Positions 28,352 through 37,855 of a stretch of 64,000 nucleotides of DNA are shown here, one piece after another. This DNA is from Methylomicrobium sp. wino1 (lineage in GTDB: Bacteria > Pseudomonadota > Gammaproteobacteria > Methylococcales > Methylomonadaceae): assembly GCF_003932755.1 (NCBI RefSeq), contig NZ_CP024202.1, positions 868,001 through 932,000 on the forward strand, in the 5' to 3' direction. Both the position numbers and the translations under genes were made by a program. Position 1 is the stretch's first letter, and the number at the start of each line of letters is the position of its first letter. The notes beneath the pieces are model-generated. The model was not told the origin of the DNA. It saw nothing but the letters and a program-made list of their open reading frames with translations, and did no database searches.

Positions 28352-28627
28352 TTGTCGGCTTCGGAAAATTCACCAACATTATTGGATCAAGTACGGGCTA
28401 AGGTTCGTTTGAAGCACTGTAGCCTTCGTACCGAACAGGCCTATACGGGATGGATTAAACGCTATATTTTGCATTTTGGCAAACGCCATCCGCGTGGCTT
28501 GGGCGCTAGCAATGTGAAGCAGTTTTTATCTCGTTCCCAAACTGAGGCTCTCATCATTATACAAAGTCGTAGATACCGTCTTGCTATCTTAGCTAATGCG
28601 ACCTCAATGCCATTTATTATTACCTAA
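28352..28627 (+). pseudogene. intI: Truncated integron integrase (IntI N-terminus)
   Basis: The first roughly 60 residues match the IntI N-terminal domain: LLDQVRAKVRLKHCSLRTEQ, AYTGWIKRYILHFGKRHPR and NVKQFLS. The similarity stops there and the catalytic domain is missing; the last 30 codons are unrelated. A TTG at 28352 is the only early start in frame. Its direction, opposite to the cassettes, is the standard integron layout. The integron therefore cannot exchange cassettes on its own. Confidence 0.75.
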
Positions 28628-28955
28628 CACTCACTGCCATTAAGTTAAGCCATTCGTGGCGAGCCTGTCGAACCATGGGCGGTTTAACTTATCAACTCGG
28701 ACTTTTCCGTTCGACTCGGCAACCTCGCGCGCTCTGATGCTGTTTTTTGCACGATCGCCATATCTATACTTGCGTGTAACAGCGTGCATAAAAGGGGTCA
28801 GGTTACTTTCTTTGGGTATAATGGTTGCCGATAATGAAAATAACCAACGCCCCCTTTTTTGTGCTTAAGGATTTTGCCAATACCCTTATTCTTCTTTACA
28901 GATTCTTTGCGATAGCTTGTTTTTCTTCTACAGCCACCTAACCTCCTAATTTTTT
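28628..28955. other. Gene-free stretch with repeat fragments
   Basis: No supported gene. It contains text like a dispersed REP unit (GAGCCTGTCGAACCATGG near 28660) and a segment around 28795-28866 that resembles an insertion-sequence end. This is probably the scar where the integrase gene was cut. Confidence 0.4.
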
Positions 28956-29016
28956 GGCGTAACGTAAAGCTCAGCGGTGTAGCGCTAGCGGAGTCTTATG
29001 GTGCGTTGGTTTAGAC
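28956..29016 (-). repeat. attC-like site of the hicBA cassette
   Basis: The minus strand runs GTCTAAAC...CGTTACGCC. It shares most positions with the brnTA site at 18605 (both contain CCAACGC, GACTCCGCTA and CGCTGAGCT). The core boxes are slightly degenerate. The hicA stop lies in the first box. Confidence 0.6.
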
Positions 29017-29238
29017 TAGAAATTTAAGTAACTCTCCAACTGTCATGCCAATATCCTTAGCGATTTGCCGAAGTAAAACTGGTGAGATATCACGTCCTGC
29101 ATGAAATGGCACTGTTGTGCATCTACCGTCATGATGACGGAATTGTTTATGTGAGCCGCGTTGCCGGATTTCTGTAAATCCTAATATTTCAAGCAAAGCT
29201 ACAACTTCGCGAGGTTTAAGAGCTGGTATGTTTCCCAT
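29011..29238 (-). CDS. hicA: HicA family toxin
   Basis: 75 residues. It contains the HicA double-stranded-RNA-binding-like fold, with PREVVALLEILGFTEIRQRG, the catalytic-type His in GSHKQFRH and the closing LLRQIAKDIGMTVGELLKFL. It is an mRNA interferase. It starts two bases after the hicB stop. The unusual order, antitoxin gene first, occurs in many cassette-borne hic pairs. Confidence 0.92.
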   Translation of the reverse strand: MGNIPALKPREVVALLEILGFTEIRQRGSHKQFRHHDGRCTTVPFHAGRDISPVLLRQIAKDIGMTVGELLKFLV

Positions 29239-29240
29239 GC

Positions 29241-29450
29241 TTAAGCAACAACTACATTTTGAGTTCCAACAAACTCGGCTTCCAGTATTGGCTCGCCATC
29301 CTCAAGTAACATTTGAATGACTTCCCGAAGATTTTGATTAAGCTCATCCAATGATTCCGCTTGGCTATGTGCACCTGTAAATCCAGGAATGAAGCCCACG
29401 TATAATCCGGTATCGCGACATTTTTCAATAATAGCCGTGTAAATTTTCAT
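29241..29450 (-). CDS. hicB: HicB family antitoxin (short form)
   Basis: 69 residues with the partial RNase-H-like HicB fold: YTAIIEKCRDTGLYVGFIPG, then SLDELNQNLREVIQMLLEDG. It lacks the C-terminal DNA-binding helix-turn-helix of long HicB forms. The pair probably stabilises its cassette. A GTTAGAT just upstream (about 29456-29462) fits a cassette boundary. Confidence 0.9.
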   Translation of the reverse strand: MKIYTAIIEKCRDTGLYVGFIPGFTGAHSQAESLDELNQNLREVIQMLLEDGEPILEAEFVGTQNVVVA

Positions 29451-29510
29451 ATTGATCTAACCTCTTTGAATATCAATTGGAATCCAAGCCGAATTTCCCT
29501 CACTTGGATT

Positions 29511-30593
29511 TTATGAACAGAATTTCGTCATGTAATCAGTCGGATTTATATCATTATCGCTAGTTTTCAAATCATCAAACATTAAGTGTTCCAGATCTAG
29601 CGGCCCAATAGCTCCAAATACGAAGCGCTCAATTCCGGCATCTTTAAGCTTATTCGCAAATTGATCATTTTTTTTACGAAAGAATGCCGAATAATAATAT
29701 CGTGTGGCCCCTGCCATAAGGTCGGCGACTTGAAGAGCAGGATATTGTCTTGAGTTTCCAGAGCGAAATTCTTTAACTTTTAAAGGAACCGTAAATTTCC
29801 TTTGACCATAGCCCACTTCTTCAGTAGGAATCGAACTATCCATCATTTTCATAAAAATGGGTTGCGACGCTGTAATGGGTTTTGATTCGTCATAGATAAT
29901 GATAGGCGCTTCATCTAGCTGTTTTTCCCATTCAGTTAAATGACAAAAGAACAGACTAATGGCGGGGTCTATAGCGTATTTTTTGTCAATGCCGTTGAGA
30001 ATATCATCTATAAAACGCTCCGCATAAATGTAAGGAGCAAGCATGGATTTATGCTTCTCATCTGTGCAGTTATCGTATAGCACTTTAGCGCTATTAAAAA
30101 ACTTACTTTTGGATTCGCTGGATTGATTTCTGACCATCTCAACAAAACTGGCCAGAAAGTCATCAAATTGTTGTTCGCCACAAAAATGTGGTGTCAAATA
30201 CCAATGTAAATTGGCTAATACAATATTGCCGCTATTTTTATAAATATCGATTCCATCCCTACGCATAAGCGTTTCTTCTATGATGTCAACAAGTTGAGTA
30301 ATTACATTGAAACGCTTATGTACAATCATCGTTTTTACACGTTTTTCAGAGTGCATTTGCGAATTAACAAAATCCAATATTTTTCTACGTCCTGCTTCAC
30401 TGCTTTGAAGACTACCGAATTTCGCTTCGGATGCTTGATGAGATGAAACTAAGTGTAAAAGCTCTGAACATTCATCTGGATTGTAATCTACCGAGGCAAG
30501 CGTAAATATCGGTTGATTAGCATCTAATAAATGAGCACCGGTATTATGTGACTCATCGAAGAAAATTATTGGTGTTGTCATTGGATATATCAT
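29511..30593 (-). CDS. DUF3800 domain protein
   Basis: 360 residues; a second ATG at 30581 would remove four. The N-terminal IIFFDESHNTG and the later LQVADLMAGA are the two acidic motifs of DUF3800, a family with a predicted RNase-H-like fold. The function is unproven, but such genes are frequent in mobile and defence regions. An inverted repeat AATCCAAG...CTTGGATT directly follows the stop (29481-29510). Confidence 0.8.
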   Translation of the reverse strand: MIYPMTTPIIFFDESHNTGAHLLDANQPIFTLASVDYNPDECSELLHLVSSHQASEAKFGSLQSSEAGRRKILDFVNSQMHSEKRVKTMIVHKRFNVITQLVDIIEETLMRRDGIDIYKNSGNIVLANLHWYLTPHFCGEQQFDDFLASFVEMVRNQSSESKSKFFNSAKVLYDNCTDEKHKSMLAPYIYAERFIDDILNGIDKKYAIDPAISLFFCHLTEWEKQLDEAPIIIYDESKPITASQPIFMKMMDSSIPTEEVGYGQRKFTVPLKVKEFRSGNSRQYPALQVADLMAGATRYYYSAFFRKKNDQFANKLKDAGIERFVFGAIGPLDLEHLMFDDLKTSDNDINPTDYMTKFCS

Positions 30594-30688
30594 GGGGGAG
30601 CGATGTCTGGTTTTAACTCACCAGATTGAAGCTTAGCGATTTTTCTTTTAATTCCTAAAATTCTGACAAAGAAATAGTCTTTATCTTT

Positions 30689-30916
30689 TTACAACAACAG
30701 AATAAATTCATCTGCTGGCTTATCATTTTTCATGGAATTTGCGTCATAGCATGGTGCGACAATGTTTTTGTAAGAGTTGTTTCCAAAACCTACTTGCGGA
30801 ATGACGTGATCTAGATAGCAATTTTGGGTGGTTATCTTGCGGCCAGTATAGAAACAACGATGCTTCTCTCGAGCCAATATACTACCGAGGGGCCTCCGGT
30901 CTCTCGTTGCGGTCAA
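30689..30916 (-). CDS. HNH endonuclease-like short protein or fragment
   Basis: 75 residues starting at a TTG at 30916. The HNH pattern is visible: HRCFYTGRKI, LDHVIPQVGFGNNSYKNIV and the terminal NSMKNDKPADEF. It lacks the N-terminal part common in free-standing HNH enzymes. The upstream 65-codon frame (30913-31110) overlaps its start but shows no recognisable domain. It may be a decayed gene. Confidence 0.5.
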   Translation of the reverse strand: MTATRDRRPLGSILAREKHRCFYTGRKITTQNCYLDHVIPQVGFGNNSYKNIVAPCYDANSMKNDKPADEFILLL

Positions 30917-31199
30917 TTGGCAATCACTGAATCGTTATTCGGCATCGTACAAGTGCAAAAAGCAATCGTCTTTTGCATTTCTCTATTTACCCCCTGTGTC
31001 TGGATAGTTCCACTTGGCCTTGACGTAAACAATGAGGCTGAAATTTCGAATATTTGATAAATCTGCAAAATTCCTTTTTGAAAACCTCCACTAGTCTTTC
31101 GATAACTCAAAATTCAAACCCGAATTGTTACCTTCTTAATGGCTCTATGGGCCATGGTGCGGCAAAAACTCTTTTTGAAACGAATCGAGGAATTTCCGA

Positions 31200-31994
31200 A
31201 TGCCAAAACTATCTTTAATCCAGGGTATTCTTTTCGACCTCGACGGTGTTTTGTATGTCGATTCGAACGTCATTGAAGGCGCCGTCGAGGCTATCGCCGA
31301 GATCAAACGGCGCGGTTACCGTTGCCGATTCATCACCAACACCAGCACGCTGTCGGCCGCTTCGCTGCACGACAAAATAACCCGCCTCGGCTTCGATATC
31401 GAAGAACGCGAGATCGTCAGCGCGACGCGCGCCACATTGATCTACCTCGAACAATTCGGCGATCCGGTCTGCCATTTGCTGCTCGCCGACGATGTCAGAC
31501 ACGATTTCGATCGGTTCCGGCAATCGGATACTCAGGCCGATTTCGTGATCGTCGGCGATATCGGCGACCGTTGGTCTTACCCGGTTCTAAACCGCGTCTT
31601 CCGTCTGCTGACCGGCGGCGCGCGGCTGATCGCGGTCCACAAGAACCGCTTTTGGCAAACCGAGCAGGGCCTGCAAATGGATATCGGCGGGTTCGTCAGC
31701 GCGCTCGAATACGCCAGCGGCCAGCAGGCGACGATCATCGGCAAACCGTCGCCCGACTTTTTCCGTGCGGCACTGACCGAATTGGAATTGCCGCCCGAAT
31801 GCGTCGCGATCGTCGGCGACGACATAGACTCCGACATCGGCGGCGGTCAAAATGCCGGCCTGATCGGCATTCTGGTGAAGACAGGCAAATTCCGCAAAGC
31901 CTATGCGGACGCCAGCCGCGTGATGCCGGATTTGATCATTTCATCGGTCGCCGAGCTGCCGGCTCGACTGCCTATCAAGGTCGCCGGTTCTTAA
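31200..31994 (+). CDS. HAD superfamily subfamily IIA phosphatase (LHPP/NagD-like)
   Basis: 264 residues. Motif I is FDLDGVLYVD (nucleophile Asp), motif II FITNTST, a conserved Lys lies in IGKPSPDFF, and motif IV is VGDDIDSDIGGGQNAG. The type IIA cap lies between motifs II and III. It is a cytosolic phosphatase or pyrophosphatase; the sequence is closest in style to the LHPP branch. It stands alone at the edge of the accessory region, and GC rises here back to genome-like values. Confidence 0.9.
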   Translation: MPKLSLIQGILFDLDGVLYVDSNVIEGAVEAIAEIKRRGYRCRFITNTSTLSAASLHDKITRLGFDIEEREIVSATRATLIYLEQFGDPVCHLLLADDVRHDFDRFRQSDTQADFVIVGDIGDRWSYPVLNRVFRLLTGGARLIAVHKNRFWQTEQGLQMDIGGFVSALEYASGQQATIIGKPSPDFFRAALTELELPPECVAIVGDDIDSDIGGGQNAGLIGILVKTGKFRKAYADASRVMPDLIISSVAELPARLPIKVAGS

Positions 31995-32208
31995 CATTCA
32001 ATTCGGACGCAAGTTTGGCTTAGCAGCGCGCTTCCCTACCTTCTCGATTTTTGAACTTCCTTGCGTCAGGCTATATTTGCAAAGAGCGAATAAAATAGGC
32101 TATGTTCGCGTTAATAGTTGATACCTATTTGAACTCAAAGTCAGCAGAAACCAAAGGATATACCTCTGAATAACTTGCTTTTTTCAATATTGAGCGGATT
32201 CTTGAAAG

Positions 32209-32381
32209 GAGGGTACGGTTGCTCGATTGGCAGGTGTCGGCGGCAGGGAAAGCCGCCGTCAAGCCTACATGGAGGTATTTACCCAGCACCTAAATTATCT
32301 ATGTAATCAATCATGGCCAATAGACTATGGAATTTAGGTGCTGGGTTTACGGCGTCCTGTCAAGCGAGTAATCGTACCCTC
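32209..32381. repeat. 173-bp MITE-like element with inverted ends
   Basis: Left end GAGGGTACGGTTGCTCGATT and right end, read inward, GAGGGTACGATTACTCGCTT match at 17 of 20 bases. Inside is the CCCAGCACCTAAATT...AATTTAGGTGCTGGG hairpin shared with the element at 9573. No coding capacity. The 31995-32541 interval otherwise holds no gene. Confidence 0.75.
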
Positions 32382-32482
32382 TTCCACGCTCAGAGTATGG
32401 GAAAGTAATCATTGACTATTTCCTAAATGGTTTATTTAGTAGGAAAGAGAACCGTTTCAACTGATCACGAGAACGTAGCCAT

Positions 32483-32514
32483 AAAAAAGCCCCGCCACAT
32501 CCGTGAGCGGGGCT
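32483..32514 (-). terminator. Rho-independent terminator of the 32542 gene
   Basis: On the minus strand: AGCCCCGC hairpin with GCGGGGCT and an 11-base loop, followed by a run of six Ts. It lies 28 bases past the stop at 32542. Confidence 0.85.
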
Positions 32515-32541
32515 AATTATCAAGCACGAGTAGTGCTTTTA

Positions 32542-34938
32542 TCAGAAAGGCGTACAGAATTCGCCGAGTTTACTGATATTCACACAGGCTTTAGGCATCG
32601 GATCGAAAGCCACTTTACCGTCGGCAAGCGATTGTCCGTTCATTTGAGCGCTGAGATTACCGCGAATGCCTTTGATATCGAGCGTTAGATCGATTTTACC
32701 GCCGACATCGAGATCGATCACCGGTAAGTCGGGCAAAGCCAATTTCGCGACCTTCAATGCCGCTTTCGCGCTTTCCAAGCCGATAATCAATCCGGACACG
32801 CGCGGATCCAAATCGATCGGCAATGTCGAGATACCTTGTTGAATACCGTACAGAACCTGTTCGGCAGTCCACAATACCCCTTTGGCGGCCGCCATCGCAA
32901 CATTCAGTCCGGCAATCGCTGTTTTGGCAACCCCTATCTGACCCAGCTTATAAGTACGATACCCGGTGTAGGCGATCCAAGCGGCCGGTTTTTTGTGCCA
33001 AGGCTTTTTGTTATACCATCTTTTTTTAGCAGCAATTTCGCCGTTATATTTTTTAATCAAACCGTTTTGATAGTTGATCTTCGACTGCAACGATTTAACG
33101 CCATTTTGCGCACTAACGACTTCGGCACGGGCTTTTTCCAGATTAGCCGCATCGCGGTCCCGATCGGCCTGCACTTGTTTCCGCGCTTGATCGACCAAAT
33201 ACCCGGCTTCTTGGACTTTTTGTTCTGCCTTCAGTACGCCTTCCCTCGCTTTGTTCAACGCGGCGGTAATATCGCCGATCGGTAAATAGATGCCTGCGTT
33301 ACCGGTCAATAAAGGCCCTTGGTTGGTAATTTGACCGCCCATGCCGATCTCGCTGAGCGGCGTGACGAATTTTCCGTTGATGAAAAAGCCTTTGGCGCTG
33401 ATATCCAAAGCAACCGGCGACAATCCGACGCCTGCAACCTGCATTTGACCCGACATACGAACATAGCTTAATTCCGGACGGGTAAACGGAAAGAAGATGT
33501 CGACATCGACCGAACCGCCCAATTTTATCGACGGATGAATGCTTGAAGATGTCCGTCCGCGCAACCGGATACCTTCGACCGTTACCGTCAGATCGGCACT
33601 GTTGACTGCTAGATTATTCAGATTGACACCGACCAGTTTGCTCAGTCCGGCGGTATCGTAGCCGAACTGACCCTTGGCCCGCAATTGCGTCAGCACTGGA
33701 TTGGCGCTGCTGATATAACCCGAAACCAGTGTTTTGTTGGCCGGAGTGAACGGTACGAAAGACGGTAAAAACGAATAATTCGGATCGTTGATGCCGCTGA
33801 AATAGGTGGCCTGTTCGTCCTTGGTTATCGTGACGCCTGCAGTGGCATTGCCGAGCGGAAACGAAAAGTTCAGGAAATTCGGAATCAGATCGAACGAAAC
33901 CTCGACTTTGCCGTTACCGCCTTGCATATAACCTTCTTTGCCGATATACGTGACGATTTCGCCGTTGAGTTTGACGAATTTATACAGCGGTAATTCGGTT
34001 TCTATGTACAGATGGCCTTTGAATTCCCCCGCTCCTTCCGGTATTCCCCATATTGTTTTCGGTCTGAATGGAATACCGCCCTCGAACGAAAACGCCAGAT
34101 CGCCTAAATCGGGTAATGCCGATTTGGCGGTTTCCGAGGCGGCGCCTTTGACTGCATCGTTGTTTTCTTTAGTATCCCCGCCGTTTTGCTGCTCCCGCTC
34201 CTTTTCCCTCTCTTCGTTGGCCTGCTTAGCCAAATCGATTGCGGCTTCCGATTTTTCGGCTACCAATTCACGCGCATTTTGCGATATGAAAAAATAAGGC
34301 TCTTCTAGATCGAGAATAAAGGTTACGCTTTTATCGCCGGGCACCGAAAAATTGAACGGATTATCGCCCTCCTGATTCATTCCCAATAATGCATTAAGCG
34401 GCATATCGAACGCCAAACCGCTTTGGAAATGAAAAAACAAATAAGCCGGCTGCTTGATATCGTTAGGATCGCCTTCCGGGTCTTTCGGGTTTTCCGCTAA
34501 AGGCAAAGTATAGCCGTCCGACTCAAGCAAAGATTTCAACATTTTTCTGCCAGCCAATCCGACTGCGGCCAGCGGTTTGGCGGTAAAGCTCGCACCAGCC
34601 AACAGAGGTACTGACGGAAAGGGCGCTTCGGCAACGCCGTAGACTTCGAATCCGATATCGGTATTGTCGGTATTTCTGGAAAAATACAACTCTGCATCCA
34701 GTAACGGCACATTGCCCGCCGGGGTTTTGACTATCAAATCCCCGATCATTTCATAACGGTCGCCGTCTCCGTAAAAATCGGAAACTCCGGACTCGATCGC
34801 CAAACTTTCATGTATCGAGATCGAACAACGGTAAGCATCGCAACTGACGCCTTCAGCACCGAACGCGGTCGACATCAATGGAATTTGCAGTAAAGCAGTC
34901 ATAAATAGCTTTACCATCGGTTTTTTTCTTGTTTTCAT
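32542..34938 (-). CDS. Large secreted protein with coiled-coil segments, unknown function
   Basis: About 798 residues from the ATG at 34938 (GTG at 34947 is the alternative). The signal peptide (LFMTALLQIPLMSTAFGA) is followed by a long beta-rich chain, with a charged helical insert near residues 235-265 and a coiled coil near 575-640. A hydrophobic helical stretch near 670-700 could insert in a membrane. It ends in Phe after two cysteines, CVNISKLGEFCTPF. I recognise no family. It is divergent from the caspase-like gene at 35236 and may belong to the same surface locus. Confidence 0.75.
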   Translation of the reverse strand: MKTRKKPMVKLFMTALLQIPLMSTAFGAEGVSCDAYRCSISIHESLAIESGVSDFYGDGDRYEMIGDLIVKTPAGNVPLLDAELYFSRNTDNTDIGFEVYGVAEAPFPSVPLLAGASFTAKPLAAVGLAGRKMLKSLLESDGYTLPLAENPKDPEGDPNDIKQPAYLFFHFQSGLAFDMPLNALLGMNQEGDNPFNFSVPGDKSVTFILDLEEPYFFISQNARELVAEKSEAAIDLAKQANEEREKEREQQNGGDTKENNDAVKGAASETAKSALPDLGDLAFSFEGGIPFRPKTIWGIPEGAGEFKGHLYIETELPLYKFVKLNGEIVTYIGKEGYMQGGNGKVEVSFDLIPNFLNFSFPLGNATAGVTITKDEQATYFSGINDPNYSFLPSFVPFTPANKTLVSGYISSANPVLTQLRAKGQFGYDTAGLSKLVGVNLNNLAVNSADLTVTVEGIRLRGRTSSSIHPSIKLGGSVDVDIFFPFTRPELSYVRMSGQMQVAGVGLSPVALDISAKGFFINGKFVTPLSEIGMGGQITNQGPLLTGNAGIYLPIGDITAALNKAREGVLKAEQKVQEAGYLVDQARKQVQADRDRDAANLEKARAEVVSAQNGVKSLQSKINYQNGLIKKYNGEIAAKKRWYNKKPWHKKPAAWIAYTGYRTYKLGQIGVAKTAIAGLNVAMAAAKGVLWTAEQVLYGIQQGISTLPIDLDPRVSGLIIGLESAKAALKVAKLALPDLPVIDLDVGGKIDLTLDIKGIRGNLSAQMNGQSLADGKVAFDPMPKACVNISKLGEFCTPF

Positions 34939-35235
34939 GGCACACACCCTAAGTTAATGATTGAGTTACGATTTAGCGCAACTTCATCGTATGCGGATTA
35001 ACTTAGGAACTCTGTGCGATATTCACCGGGTATTCGGGTAATAAACACGATCGATTTGCCTATCGCGTCATTACAATTTGTCATCCGAACTTTTCGGCAA
35101 ACTTACAGTGCATCATGAATTTATCACTTGAAGTCGAGCGGCCTTTCAAATGAATCCATGAACCATAAATATAAATCGCCGCTATAATTATGTGAGAATA
35201 CGAGCTATTTCTAGTCGTCTTTATACCGTAACACT

Positions 35236-36537
35236 ATGAAAAATAAAACTTTTAACCTCATCATCATTACGGCCTGTATATCGCTATCGGCATGCGCACC
35301 GAAACGTCACTATACCGACAACATAACGACTCGCCCCCTCGCTTCAGGAACAAGTACCCAAACCCGCGTATCGGCAGCGGTTGAGGAATGGCGAAATAGC
35401 GGCGTCAAGGTTTCGGCTGGGCAGAATTATCGGATATCGGCCAAAGGACAATGGCGGACTTATCCGACCTGCAATTTTACCGGCCCCGACGGCATCGGTT
35501 TATACAAGGCGTGGTGCGATAATTCTCCGTTATTCCCCACGATTATCGACGGATATAGTCATTCGACTCTAATCGCTAAAATCGGCCAACAGGGAAAGCC
35601 TTTCGTAGTCGGTTCGGACGTCACGTTTACGGCATCCGAAGACGGCCCCTTAATGTTCAGAACTAACGACGTAATCAACGGCAACCACGACAACGAAGGT
35701 TATGTCGATGTCGAAATTGCCTTTGCCGATTCTAATCCTGCAATCGCATCACCAAATCCCGCAATGATCACCCTGCCGCCCGGCACCCAACAATTGACAG
35801 CGTCATCGCCAACAGTGCAGCCCATGCCTAGCGCCGCCATTGATGCTATCGGAACTGTTCCGCTGCGTCGTATGGCTTTGGTTATCGGCAATAGCGCTTA
35901 TGACTTCAGTCCTTTAAAGAATCCGGTCAACGATGCCAAAGCCATGGCCGACTCCCTAAGCCGTTTAGGGTTTGAAGTCACGTTATTGCTTAATGGTAAT
36001 CAGGAGCAAATGGAAGCGGCGATCGATAAATTCGGACGGCAAATGAGTGCGGGGAAATTAGTCGGTTTATTCTATTTCGCAGGCCACGGCGTTCAGGTCG
36101 ACGGGTCAAATTACCTAATTCCGACGGATGCGGTCATTAAAAGGCAGTCCGATGTCCGTTATAAAGCGGTCAATATCGGGCAAGTATTGGGCGCAATGGA
36201 AGGCGAAGATAATTTACAAATCGTGATTTTAGATGCCTGCCGGGATAATCCGTTGCCGCGCAGTTTCCGGAGTGCCGGCCGGGGCCTCGCCAAAATAGAC
36301 GGACCAAAAGGCACCATTATCGGCTTTGCGACCAGTCCCGGTTCGGTTGCCGCCGACGGCGAAGATGACAACGGAATCTATACCAAGCATTTACTCAATA
36401 CTATGCAAGTTCCCGGACTCACGATAGAAGAAGTTTTCAAACGGGTCTTGCAAGGCGTCAATCAAGAAACCGGCGGCCAACAAATCCCTTGGATGGAATC
36501 GTCGTTTACTGGTAACTTTTTGTTTATACCGGAATAA
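35236..36537 (+). CDS. Caspase-like (peptidase C14) lipoprotein
   Basis: 433 residues. A lipobox signal, ITACISLSACA, predicts lipid attachment. Residues about 30-170 form a beta-rich domain with Cys. From about 210 a caspase p20-like domain begins: RMALVIGNSAYDFSPLKNPV, catalytic His in FYFAGHGVQVDG and catalytic Cys in IVILDACRDNP. Both catalytic residues are present. It acts outside the inner membrane. It is the first plus-strand gene of the curli-like locus, and a second caspase-like gene ends that locus at 46154. Confidence 0.9.
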   Translation: MKNKTFNLIIITACISLSACAPKRHYTDNITTRPLASGTSTQTRVSAAVEEWRNSGVKVSAGQNYRISAKGQWRTYPTCNFTGPDGIGLYKAWCDNSPLFPTIIDGYSHSTLIAKIGQQGKPFVVGSDVTFTASEDGPLMFRTNDVINGNHDNEGYVDVEIAFADSNPAIASPNPAMITLPPGTQQLTASSPTVQPMPSAAIDAIGTVPLRRMALVIGNSAYDFSPLKNPVNDAKAMADSLSRLGFEVTLLLNGNQEQMEAAIDKFGRQMSAGKLVGLFYFAGHGVQVDGSNYLIPTDAVIKRQSDVRYKAVNIGQVLGAMEGEDNLQIVILDACRDNPLPRSFRSAGRGLAKIDGPKGTIIGFATSPGSVAADGEDDNGIYTKHLLNTMQVPGLTIEEVFKRVLQGVNQETGGQQIPWMESSFTGNFLFIPE

Positions 36538-36718
36538 ATCGTGACAACAACAAAAATGACGCCTATTCTTGACAAATACGATCACTTATTGTTGCATGCC
36601 ATTCGATGTATTTAATCCTTCTCTTTATCATTACGTACAAACTATTGAACGGTTTTGAATAATTACACTGAACAAGTAAACTCCGATGAATCAAAAGTGC
36701 GAGAACATGCCCATCTTG

Positions 36719-36875
36719 TATACCCGTAGATCAAAATTCGGCATCGGGGTGCCCGTCAAAGGTCGCCGTGAATTCATCCCTGTAGGCTCTATGCCAGCTC
36801 CATGCTGGCAAAGCCTTTGTCGAACTCCCCGGTGCCACCTCAGGCACTGCCGAAATTTGAAGTGCGAAAGGTATA
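36719..36875. repeat. Dispersed TATACC-ended element, copy C (157 bp)
   Basis: Left end TATACCCGTAGATCAAAATT, right end GAAGTGCGAAAGGTATA, in the same orientation as copy B and opposite to A. The interior shares ATGCCAGCTCCATGCTGGCA with copy A. It lies in the 490-base gap before the right-hand repeat-protein array. Confidence 0.75.
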
Positions 36876-37030
36876 ACTTGGCCAGTCTCCGGGTGGAAAA
36901 AAAGCGCGATTATTTTGGCAATTTCCTGCCGGTCATTAAATCACAAATCGAATGTGAATGTTTCACATCGAAATCTCTCAGGAATGGTTAAACTGACCTC
37001 GAATTTTAAAACCACCACAGGAGAAACCAC

Positions 37031-37327
37031 ATGAAAACATTAACTACTTCACTACTTACATTAGCTTTAACTGCCGCCGTTTCGTCTTCCGCGTTCGCCG
37101 AAGGTTCGAAAATCGAAAAATCCACATTGATCAATGCATCCAAAAACACCTTGACTAATACCCAAGCAATCGGAAAAAACAGCTCGGCCAATACCGGCTC
37201 GATCAGCGTTGAAGGTTCTAAGGTCGAAAAATCCACAGTGATCAACGCATCGAAAAATACCTTAACCAATACCCAAGCAATCGGAAAAAACAGCTCGGCC
37301 AATACCGGCTCGGTCGATATCAAATAA
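37031..37327 (+). CDS. Small exported curlin-like repeat protein, right array copy 1
   Basis: 98 residues; AGGAG precedes the ATG. The signal peptide ends SSSAFA. The mature chain is two units of about 36 residues, GSKxEKSTxINASKN and TLTNTQAIGKNSSANTGS. Gln, Asn at +5 and Ala at +7 or +8 mimic curlin spacing, with alternating Ser/Thr/Asn expected of stacked beta-strands. It differs from the left-array proteins mainly by Lys for Arg and SSAN for SAAS. It is the likely secreted fibre subunit of this locus. Curlin relationship is inferred, not shown by overall similarity. Confidence 0.75.
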   Translation: MKTLTTSLLTLALTAAVSSSAFAEGSKIEKSTLINASKNTLTNTQAIGKNSSANTGSISVEGSKVEKSTVINASKNTLTNTQAIGKNSSANTGSVDIK

Positions 37328-37443
37328 CGAATTTAAGCTTAGGATGTGAATAAATCACGTTTTTTCCGTGATTACTTTACGCCCTTAAACCCGAGGCTCG
37401 GTTACACTGAACTCGAATTTTAAAACCACTCTGGAGAAACCAC

Positions 37444-37740
37444 ATGAAAACATTATCGACTTCACTATTTGCATTGGCTTTAACTGCCGCCGTTTCGTCT
37501 TCCGCGTTCGCCGAAGGTTCGAAAATCGAAAAATCCACATTGATCAATGCATCCAAAAACACCTTGACTAATACCCAAGCGATCGGAAAAAACAGCTCGG
37601 CCAATACCGGCTCGATCAGCGTCGAAGGTTCTAAGGTCGAAAAATCCACGGTGATCAACGCGTCCAAAAATACTTTAACCAATACCCAAGCAATCGGCAA
37701 AAATAGCTCGGCCAATACCGGCTCGGTCGATATCAAATAA
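37444..37740 (+). CDS. Small exported curlin-like repeat protein, right array copy 2
   Basis: 98 residues, with the same mature protein as copy 1; only the signal peptide differs (TSLFALALTAA). The spacer before it repeats the preceding one and carries the hairpin AATCACG...CGTGATT (37349-37371). Confidence 0.75.
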   Translation: MKTLSTSLFALALTAAVSSSAFAEGSKIEKSTLINASKNTLTNTQAIGKNSSANTGSISVEGSKVEKSTVINASKNTLTNTQAIGKNSSANTGSVDIK

Positions 37741-37855
37741 CGAATTTAAGCTTAGGATGTGAATAAATCACGTTTTTTCCGTGATTACTTTACGCCCTTA
37801 AACCCGAGGCTCGGTTACACTGACCTCATATTTTAAAACCACCAGGAGAAACCAC

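Noticed and set aside
30913-31110. 65-codon frame upstream of the HNH-like gene
   Set aside because: No recognisable domain and no ribosome site; it could be the degraded 5' part of the HNH gene, but I cannot show it.
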